16,702 bases of DNA from UBA2272 sp034368805 (GTDB taxonomy: Bacteria; Actinomycetota; Coriobacteriia; Anaerosomatales; Anaerosomataceae). The stretch spans positions 1 to 16,702 of the forward strand of contig JAXMLJ010000008.1 of NCBI GenBank assembly GCA_034368805.1, given 5' to 3'. The notes under the pieces were generated by a model. The model searched no databases. It saw nothing but the letters and a program-made list of their open reading frames with translations, and was not told the origin of the DNA. The position numbers and the translations under genes were made by a program. Shown piece after piece: positions 8,491 through 15,589 of this stretch (within the stretch, counting starts at the first letter, position 1; the number at the start of each line of letters is the position of its first letter).

Positions 8491-10866
8491 GTGGCGTCTC
8501 GGGAGGCAGAGCGAGTTCTCGATCTTCGGGCGCTTCTGCCCGGGGACTACTACTGCGCGGGCTGCGCCGGACGGGTGTGCGAGGCGGTGGCTGCGCTCGA
8601 TGGCGTGACCGACGTGGGGTGCGACCTCGATGAGGGAGTGCTCACCGTCGCCTACGGGCACAATGCGTTTTCTGCCGCCGAGATCGAGGCGCAGGTCGTG
8701 CGGCTCGCGCTCGAGGAGACCGGTCGGGTCGGACACGCCGTCTACCGGCTGACGGGGCTCGATTGACCCGACTGCGCGCGGACCGTGGCCAAGTCCGTAC
8801 GGCAGATACCGGGTGTGCTCTTCGCCGACGTGAACTTCGCGACCGGGATGCTGCTTCTCGAGTACGACCGGGATCGCGATCCGCGCCCCCGGGCCGTGGC
8901 GACCGTCGTCGGCGCGGGTCACGGTGTCGAGCCGCTGGACGCCGATGACGTGCTAGTGACGGCCCCCTCGTGGTGGACACATCATCGCGCCGAGGTGGCG
9001 GTCGCGGTCTCCGGTGCGCTGATCGTGCTCGGCTGGCTGATCGGGAGTGTGGGCGCCGAGGTAGCCTCGGTGGCCGCGTACGGCCTCGCGATTATGGCGG
9101 GCGGGACGATCACCTGGCGCCGCGCGGTCGTATCACTTCAGGCGCGCACGCTGGACATGAACGTGCTCATGACCATCGCGGTCTCGGGAGCCGCCGCCAT
9201 CGGCGAGTGGGGCGAGGGCGCCACCGTCATGTTCCTGTTCGCCCTGGGCGGCATCCTCGAGTCGCGGTCGGTGGCGCGTACGCGGCGGTCCATCCGCGAT
9301 CTCATGTCGCTCGCGCCCGAGCGCGCGCGGGTGCGCCGGGGCGGTGTCGAGTCCGAGGTGTCTCCGGCCGAGGTGGCCGTCGGCGAGGCGATCGTCGTGC
9401 GTCCGGGCGAGCGCGTGCCGCTTGACGGCATCATCGTGCACGGTGTCTCGGCGTTCGACGAGTCGCCTATCACGGGCGAGTCGATCCCGGCCGACCGTGG
9501 AGTGGGTGACCGGGTGTTCAGCGGTGCGCTCAACACGACCGGACTCGTGGAGGTCCGTACCACGGCGCCCGCGTCGGAGACGACGCTCGCACGCATCGTG
9601 CATCTCGTCGAGGCCGCGCAGGCGTCCCGCGCACCGGTACAGCGGTTCGTGGACCGTTTCAGCCGCTGGTACACGCCGATCGTCATCGCCGGCGCGGCGT
9701 TCCTCGCCATCGGTGTCCCGCTGCTCGGCGAGCTGACCGGCGCGTGGCCGGGCGTCGAGTCGTGGCAGGACTGGACGTACCGGTCGCTCGTGTTGCTCGT
9801 CGTCTCGTGTCCGTGTGCGCTTGTCGTGTCCACGCCGGTGGCTATCGTCTCGGCAATCACCCGTGCCACGCGCGACGGCGTGCTCGTCAAAGGCGGCGCC
9901 TTCCTCGAGTTCGCCGGCAAGGCGCGCGTCGTGGTGTTCGACAAGACCGGCACGCTGACCGAGGGGCGCCCGACGGTGGCCGAGGTGGTCCCGTTGGCGA
10001 GCGATGCGCGGCAGCGCATCCTCGGCCTGGCCGCCGCGCTCGAGTCGCACTCCAACCATCCGCTTGCCCGGGCCGTGGCGGCCGCGGGCGTCGACGATGC
10101 GTCGGGACTGACCGTCTCTGGTGTCGCCGAGACGCCGGGCCGGGGCGTGACCGGCGTCGTGGACGGCGAGGACCTCGTGGTAGGCAACCTGGCGTTCGTC
10201 TCGGAGCACGTCACGGCCACCGGGGACGTGGGCGCGACCGCCGCCCGGCTCGAGGACGCGGGGCTCACCGTACTCGCGCTCGCGCGCACGGGCGGCGACG
10301 GCTCGGTCCTCGGCCTGCTCGGTCTGGCCGACGCGGTGCGCCCGGAGGCCGCTACTACGACCGCTGCCCTTTCCGGGGCCGGCATCGAGCACGTCGTGAT
10401 GCTCACGGGCGACAACGAGCGTGCGGCCGCCCGCGTGGCCGCCGCCGCCGGCGTGGCGGAGTTCCGTGCCCGGCTGCTTCCCGAGGACAAGACTGCCGAG
10501 GTCACAGCGCTCAGGGAGCGCCACGGGGTGGTCGTGATGGTCGGCGACGGCATCAACGACGCGCCCGCGCTTGCGGCGGCAGACGTCGGCGTGGCTATGG
10601 GTGCCGCCGGTAGCGACACCGCGATCGAGACGGCCGACGTGGCGCTCATGCGCGACGACCTCTCGGCTCTGCCGCGCTTTCTCGCGCTCGGCCGCGCCAC
10701 GATGGCGAACATCAGGCAGAACGTCGCGCTGTCCCTCGGCGTGAAGGCTGTCGTGCTCGTGCTTGCGATCACCGGTCACGCAACGCTGTGGATGGCTGTG
10801 TTCGCCGATACCGGCGTGGCGCTGATCGTCATCGCCAACGGGCTGCGGCTGCTGCGTCGGCGGTAG
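8491..10866 (+). CDS. P1B-type heavy-metal ATPase (Zn/Cd/Pb type) with in-frame TGA, candidate selenoprotein
   Basis: Read through one TGA (8764-8766), this frame gives a 791-residue metal-exporting ATPase. Domain order: first HMA domain (about 14-85) with YYCAGC (Cys22, Cys25); second HMA domain from 88, where the motif reads GLD-TGA-PDC, so the TGA sits at residue 92 in place of the first Cys and Cys95 is the second; then the membrane helices. Motifs: phosphatase TGES (328-331), metal-site CPC (440-442), phosphorylated Asp in DKTGT (Asp484), nucleotide-binding HP (523-524), GDGIND (685-690), and ADTG in the last helix (Asp773), the mark of the Zn/Cd/Pb (P1B-2) class. Without recoding, the pieces are 8491-8766 (91 aa) and GTG 8785-10866 (693 aa), the latter without a ribosome binding site and starting inside the HMA domain. 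A nonsense mutation or sequencing error is the alternative. GTG 8491, 8 nt after the permease stop, is the only plausible start and has a weak Shine-Dalgarno. The ATPase identity is very secure; the recoding is inferred. Confidence 0.8.
8764..8805 (+). other. Candidate selenocysteine TGA codon and bacterial SECIS stem-loop
   Basis: TGA at 8764-8766 is followed by a stem-loop spanning 8772-8805. CGGAC (8779-8783) pairs with GTCCG (8793-8797); G8778-T8798 extends it. After a C-A mismatch, GC (8775-8776) pairs with GC (8800-8801), and CTG (8772-8774) with CAG (8803-8805), with G8802 bulged. The apical loop is nine nt (8784-8792), has G as its second base, and starts 17 nt after the TGA. As I recall the bacterial SECIS rules (loop about 16-37 nt downstream, a G in the first two loop positions), it qualifies. 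GC-rich DNA forms such hairpins easily, so the structure alone is weak evidence. Confidence 0.5.
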
Positions 10867-10932
10867 TTGCGGGGAGCGGCGGGACGGGGGAGTATCGTTC
10901 ATGCAGGGTCTTCGGGCGAATGGGGGCGCACA

Positions 10933-11274
10933 GTGACCGACGACGTCATGCGGTTCTTCGCAGCGTGGATGCTCACGCACGAGGTGGCCGACGAGGGGCT
11001 CAAGGCCGCCGTTCTTCGCGGCGACGAGGGCGGCACCGAGGGGATGTCCGGCGGCGCGGACGCGTTCGTCGACGGACTGGCTGCGATGGTGGCCGAGGAG
11101 AAGGAGAAGCTCAAGCGCGATCTCGAGGCGCGCGCGCGCGGCGAGGAGGTCGCCATCGAGCAGCCGCGCGATCCTGCGCTCGAGGAGGTCCGCTTCGAGG
11201 TGGCCGAGCTCCGGGGTCGGCTCGACAACATCGAGTCGTTGCTCGAGACACTGCTCCGCAAGCTCGACCGGTAG
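10933..11274 (+). CDS. Small protein of unknown function with C-terminal coiled coil
   Basis: 113 residues from GTG 10933 (VTDDVMRFFAAW); the frame is open upstream to 10867 and ATG 10948 is another possible start. No known domain is recognised. The first part is mixed helix, the middle is highly charged (EEKEKLKRDLEARARGEE), and the end (LEEVRFEVAELRGRLDNIESLLETLLRKL) has a heptad pattern typical of a coiled coil, loosely like phasin or tether proteins. It has no signal peptide or membrane helix. Its stop is 9 nt before the kinase-like gene, whose ribosome binding site overlaps the stop, so the two are probably one operon and may work together. TATCGT at 10893-10898 could be a -10 element for the pair. 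Confidence 0.75.
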   Translation: MTDDVMRFFAAWMLTHEVADEGLKAAVLRGDEGGTEGMSGGADAFVDGLAAMVAEEKEKLKRDLEARARGEEVAIEQPRDPALEEVRFEVAELRGRLDNIESLLETLLRKLDR

Positions 11275-11283
11275 GGGCGCACC

Positions 11284-12642
11284 ATGGCCTCGCGATCATC
11301 GGTCATCGTCTGGACAGTGCTGGCACATCTTGCCGCCGAGCTGCCGTCCGCCCGTTTCGGGCTCGCTTCCGCGCCCGTGCGCCGCGCCGCCTGGGCCCGC
11401 GGCCTGCGGCGAGCCTTCGAGCGCCTCGGCCCGGCGTTCATCAAACTCGGCCAGCTCAACTCGGTGCGACCCGACGAGTTCTCCGACGAGCTCGTGGCCG
11501 AGATGCGCTCCATGCAAGACGCGGTGCCACCGCTTCCGGCCGAGGCGATCCGCTCGGTGATCGAAGCCGAGTTTGGCGCCGGGCCCGACGAGCTGTGGGC
11601 CACGTTCGACGACGAGCCGCTTGCCTCGGCCTCGATCGCACAGGTGCACCGCGCGACGCTCGCGGCAGCGTATCGGCCCGTGTGGGGGGAGACGCTTCCC
11701 GCGGGCGCGGACGTGGTCGTGAAGGTCGTGCGCCCCGGCGCGGCGGCGTCGATCCGCGCCGACATGGCGGTCGCGCGCAGGCTTGCCGGGCTCATCGCGC
11801 GGACACGCCTGGCGCGGCGGTTCGATCCCGTGGCGCTGCTCGACGAGTTCGCGACCACCCTGGAGCGCGAGCTCGACTTGCGCGTGGAGGGCCGCTTCTC
11901 CGATCGTTTCCTGTTCGACTTCCGCGACGACCCCAAGGTGGTCGCACCGAGGATCGTCTGGCCGAGGAGCACCGCGCGCGTCCTCACCATGGAGTTCATG
12001 CGTGGCTGGCGCCTGACCGAGATCGAGGCGGCTAAGGCTGCGGGCGTGGACTGCTTCGGTCTGGCCGTCCACGGCGCCACGGCGTTCATGCGGCAGGTGT
12101 TCGTGTACGGCCGCTACCACGCCGACCTGCACCCCGCCAACCTCTTCGTCACCCCCGATAACACGATCGCGTACCTGGACTTCGGCATCGTCGGTTATCT
12201 CACGCCGGAGGAGCGCATGTACATCACGCAGGTGATGGCGGCGCTCGTCTACCGCGATGCCGATCGCGCGATGCGCTACTCGGAGAGACTCGGCGTGCAC
12301 GTGCCGCCCGATCGCGTCGAGGCGGTTCGCGCCGGGCTCGGGACGCTGCTCGACGGCAGCACCCGGCCCGACGGCACGCGGGACTTCGCGCACTTCGGCC
12401 TGGGATTCCTGTCGCTTCTCGGCGAGCACGGCGTGAGGATCCCGAGCGGGTACGGCCTGCTCATCAAGTCGCTTGCCACCGTCGAGGGCGTTGCGCGTGC
12501 CCTCTACCCCGAGATCGATATCGTCGCCACGGCCCAGCCGTTCACCACGCGCATCCTCGGTGCCGCGATGGGCGATCCGGCGCGACTGCGCGAGCGGATG
12601 CCCGAGGCGGTGCGTGCGGCGCTCAGGGTGCTGCTGGCGTAG
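11284..12642 (+). CDS. ABC1/UbiB-family protein-kinase-like ATPase (AarF type)
   Basis: 452 residues. Members of this atypical kinase family support quinone or isoprenoid-lipid metabolism in many bacteria, binding ATP at the membrane face; the target here is unknown. Family motifs are in order: KLGQ (54-57) in the KxGQ extension that covers the active site, the Ala-rich nucleotide loop PLASASIAQVHRA in place of a glycine loop, the Lys of VVVKVVRPG, the ELDLRVE acidic motif, catalytic HADLHPAN (279-286), and metal-binding DFG (299-301). The catalytic loop has HPAN where HPGN is more usual. No membrane helix pair is obvious at the C-terminus, unlike E. coli UbiB. No ubiquinone or menaquinone genes lie nearby. 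Confidence 0.93.
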   Translation: MASRSSVIVWTVLAHLAAELPSARFGLASAPVRRAAWARGLRRAFERLGPAFIKLGQLNSVRPDEFSDELVAEMRSMQDAVPPLPAEAIRSVIEAEFGAGPDELWATFDDEPLASASIAQVHRATLAAAYRPVWGETLPAGADVVVKVVRPGAAASIRADMAVARRLAGLIARTRLARRFDPVALLDEFATTLERELDLRVEGRFSDRFLFDFRDDPKVVAPRIVWPRSTARVLTMEFMRGWRLTEIEAAKAAGVDCFGLAVHGATAFMRQVFVYGRYHADLHPANLFVTPDNTIAYLDFGIVGYLTPEERMYITQVMAALVYRDADRAMRYSERLGVHVPPDRVEAVRAGLGTLLDGSTRPDGTRDFAHFGLGFLSLLGEHGVRIPSGYGLLIKSLATVEGVARALYPEIDIVATAQPFTTRILGAAMGDPARLRERMPEAVRAALRVLLA

Positions 12643-12656
12643 ACGGCGCGGTTGTC

Positions 12657-13490
12657 CTACGCGTCGCCATCCGATTGCGGGAGGTCTGTCTCGCTAGCCT
12701 CGTTGAGCGACCCCGCCCGGTACCCCTCGAGATCCTGCGTCACGTACAGGAAGCCCGCCTTGCGAACGGCGGCCGACAGCTGTTCGCGCAGGGCGAAGGC
12801 GCGCTCCATCTCCGACGGGTCGACCTCGATGCGGGCGACCTCCTCGTGCGCTCGCACGCGCACCTGACGCAGGCCGAGCGCGCGGCACGCGGCCTCGGCG
12901 CCCGCGATCCGCTCGAGACCGCGCTCGGTGATCGGGGTGCCGTACGGGAAGCGGGTGGCAAGACACGCGCCCTGCGGCTTGTCCCACGTGGGGAGGCCGA
13001 GTTGCTCGGACAGGCGGCGAATCTCATCTTTGTGGAGGCCCACCTCGAGAAGCGGACTGACGACGTTGAATTCCTCGGCAGCGCGTCTGCCGGGCCGGTG
13101 GTCGGACGTGTCGTCGGCGTTCGTGCCGTCGAGCACCCAGGTGATTCCCCGCGCCGAGGCGAGCGTGCGCAGCAGGCCGAACATCTCGGACTTGCAGTAG
13201 TAGCAGCGGTCCTGTGTGTTGGCGTGAAAGCGCGGGTCGGCGAGTTCGTAGGTCTCGGCCTCCTGGAGGCGCAGGCCGAGCGTTCGCGCGGTCGCCCGCG
13301 CTTCGTCGATCTCGGCCGACGGGTGCACGTCGGAGACGGCGAGGACCGCGAGGCAGCGGTCGCCGAGTACCGCGTGCGCGGTGACGGCGAGGAACGTGGA
13401 GTCCACGCCGCCGGAGTACGCGACAAGCGCGCTGCCGAGATTGGTGAGTCGGTTTCTGAGGTCGTCGTACTTGCGCGCAGTCGTTGGCAC
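12657..13490 (-). CDS. larE: LarE-type ATP-dependent sulfur transferase (nickel-pincer cofactor synthesis)
   Basis: 277 residues. LarE adenylates the carboxylates of the pyridinium biscarboxylic acid intermediate made by LarB and inserts sulfur, building the nickel-pincer nucleotide used by lactate racemase and related enzymes. The PP-loop SGGVDS (26-31) binds ATP. Cys176, in KPQGACLATRFPYG, matches the sulfur-donating cysteine of the family. Two further cysteines (Cys96, Cys99 in DRCYYCK) form a CxxC; LarE proteins with three such cysteines are thought to carry a 4Fe-4S cluster and act catalytically rather than giving up their own sulfur. GTG 13490 has GGAGGGG 8 nt upstream. No larB, larC or larA is in the window. 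It is convergent with the kinase-like gene (14 nt between stops) and divergent from acs. Confidence 0.88.
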   Translation of the reverse strand: MPTTARKYDDLRNRLTNLGSALVAYSGGVDSTFLAVTAHAVLGDRCLAVLAVSDVHPSAEIDEARATARTLGLRLQEAETYELADPRFHANTQDRCYYCKSEMFGLLRTLASARGITWVLDGTNADDTSDHRPGRRAAEEFNVVSPLLEVGLHKDEIRRLSEQLGLPTWDKPQGACLATRFPYGTPITERGLERIAGAEAACRALGLRQVRVRAHEEVARIEVDPSEMERAFALREQLSAAVRKAGFLYVTQDLEGYRAGSLNEASETDLPQSDGDA

Positions 13491-13508
13491 CTTTGCGTCC
13501 CCTCCGGC

Positions 13509-13525
13509 GGATATCCCGTTATCCT
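13509..13525. promoter_or_regulatory. Possible divergent promoter/operator between larE and acs
   Basis: The 100-nt gap between the two divergent starts holds a perfect inverted repeat, GGATA (13509-13513) and TATCC (13520-13524), spaced by six bases. On the minus strand TAGGAT makes a fair -10 for larE, with TTGCGG about 15 nt upstream. On the plus strand TATCCT (13520-13525) could be a -10 for acs without a clear -35. A regulator binding the repeat could touch both genes. The evidence is short motifs only. Confidence 0.3.
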
Positions 13526-13590
13526 ACATGAGTGGCGCTCACCGCAAGGGGAATACCCTCTTGAGACACCGAGACTTTGAGGAGCAGCCG

Positions 13591-15576
13591 ATGAGTGACG
13601 AGTCGCGCGCGAGCATCGAGCACATGTCGGGTGACGCGGGAGTGATCCTTCCGCCGGAGGAGTTCGCCGCCGCCGCGGCGGTCCCGAGCGCAGAGGCGTA
13701 CGAGGCGGCGTACCGCCGCTCCATAGAGGATCCGGACGGTTTCTGGGGGGATGCGGCGCGCGAGGAACTCGAGTGGATGACACCGTTTTCCACCGTGCGC
13801 TCGGGCGGGTTCGAGAATCTCGACTACCGCTGGTTCGAGGACGGTACGCTCAACGTTGCGGCCAACTGCCTCGACCGGCATCTCACCACATGGCGCCGCA
13901 ACAAGGCCGCGCTCATCTGGGAGGGTGATGACGGCACCTCGCGCACGTACACGTACCAGCAGCTTCATCACATCGTGAGCCGCTTTGCCAACGTGCTCAA
14001 GAAGAAGGGCATCGAGCGCGGCGATCGTGTGGCCATCTACCTGCCGATGATCCCGGAACTGCCGATGGCGATGCTCGCGTGCGCGCGCATCGGCGCGACC
14101 CACTCGGTCGTCTTCGGCGGCTTTTCCGCAAGTGCGCTTCGCGAACGCATCCAGGACTGTGGCGCGAAGCTGCTGATCACTGCCGACGAGGGCATCCGCG
14201 GCGGGCGCAAGGTGGCGCTCAAGGTGGCGGCCGATGAGGCGCTGTTCGAGTGCCCGAGTGTCGAGGCGTGCATCGTGGTCAAGCGCGGGAGCGGGGACGT
14301 GGACATGGAGCCGGGTCGGGACACCTGGTGGCACCAGGAGGTCACCGCGCCGGAGGTCCGCAAGCCGTGTCCGCCGGAGCCGATGGGCGCCGAGGATCCG
14401 CTGTTCGTGCTGTACACGTCGGGTTCGACCGGCAAGCCCAAGGGCGTGCTCCACACCACCGCGGGCTATCTCCTCTACACGCTCATGAGCTTCAAGACGG
14501 TCATGGACTACCGTGATGAGGACGTCTACTGGTGCACGGCCGACATCGGCTGGGTCACCGGCCACAGCTACATCGTCTACGGCCCGCTCGCGGCCGGTGC
14601 CACGACACTCATGTTCGAAGGCGTGCCGACGTACCCGGACCCTGCTCGCTTCTGGGCGGTGGTGGAGAAGTACCGCGTGAACATCTTCTACACCGCGCCA
14701 ACCGCGATCCGCGCTCTGATGCGCCACGGTGCCGGCTGGCCGCAGCGCTACGACCTCACCTCGCTCCGGCTTCTCGGCACGGTCGGCGAGCCGATCAATC
14801 CCGAGGTGTGGACGTGGTACCGGGAGACCATCGGCAGGGGAGAGGTCCCCATCGTCGACACGTACTGGCAGACCGAGACCGGCGGCTTCCTCATCACGCC
14901 GTTTCCGGGAGCGACGCCCCTCAAGCCGGGCTCCGCGTCGTGGCCCTTCTACGGGGTCGTCGCCGAGGTGGTTCGCGAGGACGGCAGTCGGGCCGAGCCG
15001 GGCGACGGCGGTTACCTCACCGTCAGGGAGCCCTGGCCGGGCATCCTGCGCGGCACGTGGGGCGATCCCGACCACAGCCGGATGCGTGAGGTGTACTTCG
15101 AGCGCTTCCCGGGCCGATACTTCACCGGCGACGGTGCGCGCGTGGACGCCGACGGGGACTTCTGGCTGCTCGGCCGCGTGGACGACGTCATCAACGTGAG
15201 CGGGCACCGGATGGGGACCGCCGAGGTCGAGAGCGCGCTCGTGAGCCACGACGCGGTGAGCGAGGCTGCGGTGGTCGGGTTCCCGCACCCGGTGAAAGGT
15301 GAGGGGATCCACGCGTACGTCGTGCTCCGGGACGGGCAGGTGGCCTCCGATGACCTGGCCAAGATCCTCTCGGGCCACGTCCGCAAGCTCATCGGGCCGA
15401 TCGCCAAGCCGGACCGTATCCAGTTTGCCCACGACTTGCCGAAGACGCGCAGCGGCAAGATCATGCGCCGCATCCTGCGCAAGATCGCGGCGGGCGAGCG
15501 CGAGATGGAAGCGTTCGGCGACCTGTCCACGCTTGCCGACCCGAAGGTCGTGAAGGACCTGGTCGCCGGAGTGTGA
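13591..15576 (+). CDS. acs: Acetyl-CoA synthetase (AMP-forming)
   Basis: 661 residues, the usual length. This cytoplasmic enzyme activates acetate with ATP to acetyl-AMP and then forms acetyl-CoA, feeding acetate into central metabolism. Motifs: a family N-terminal ACAS domain ending in the DYRWFEDGTLNVAANCLDRH stretch, P-loop-like YTSGSTGKPKG (275-285), VDTYWQTETGG (422-432) with Trp426 limiting the acyl pocket to acetate or propionate size, GYLTVREPWPG, YFTGD, and C-terminal KTRSGKIMRR with catalytic Lys623, the usual site for acetylation control. ATG 13591 has GAGGAG (13579-13584) six nt upstream; the open frame back to 13381 overlaps larE. Its stop is 13 nt from the convergent glnD stop. 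Confidence 0.96.
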   Translation: MSDESRASIEHMSGDAGVILPPEEFAAAAAVPSAEAYEAAYRRSIEDPDGFWGDAAREELEWMTPFSTVRSGGFENLDYRWFEDGTLNVAANCLDRHLTTWRRNKAALIWEGDDGTSRTYTYQQLHHIVSRFANVLKKKGIERGDRVAIYLPMIPELPMAMLACARIGATHSVVFGGFSASALRERIQDCGAKLLITADEGIRGGRKVALKVAADEALFECPSVEACIVVKRGSGDVDMEPGRDTWWHQEVTAPEVRKPCPPEPMGAEDPLFVLYTSGSTGKPKGVLHTTAGYLLYTLMSFKTVMDYRDEDVYWCTADIGWVTGHSYIVYGPLAAGATTLMFEGVPTYPDPARFWAVVEKYRVNIFYTAPTAIRALMRHGAGWPQRYDLTSLRLLGTVGEPINPEVWTWYRETIGRGEVPIVDTYWQTETGGFLITPFPGATPLKPGSASWPFYGVVAEVVREDGSRAEPGDGGYLTVREPWPGILRGTWGDPDHSRMREVYFERFPGRYFTGDGARVDADGDFWLLGRVDDVINVSGHRMGTAEVESALVSHDAVSEAAVVGFPHPVKGEGIHAYVVLRDGQVASDDLAKILSGHVRKLIGPIAKPDRIQFAHDLPKTRSGKIMRRILRKIAAGEREMEAFGDLSTLADPKVVKDLVAGV

Positions 15577-15589
15577 TCCGCGAAGGGCT

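Noticed and set aside
8764..8766. Alternative genetic code (TGA read as Trp or Gly) to explain the in-frame TGA
   Set aside because: Several other genes in the window end in TGA at the natural end of their families (7683, 8480, 15574, 4672), so TGA works as a stop here.
9133..10980. Very long minus-strand open frames opposite the metal ATPase
   Set aside because: The plus-strand ATPase motifs are unmistakable; these frames give low-complexity Arg/His/Thr-rich protein and arise from high GC content.
11111..11165. GCGC-rich run in the small coiled-coil gene as a possible Z-DNA or regulatory site
   Set aside because: It is short and explained by Ala/Arg codons in GC-rich coding sequence.
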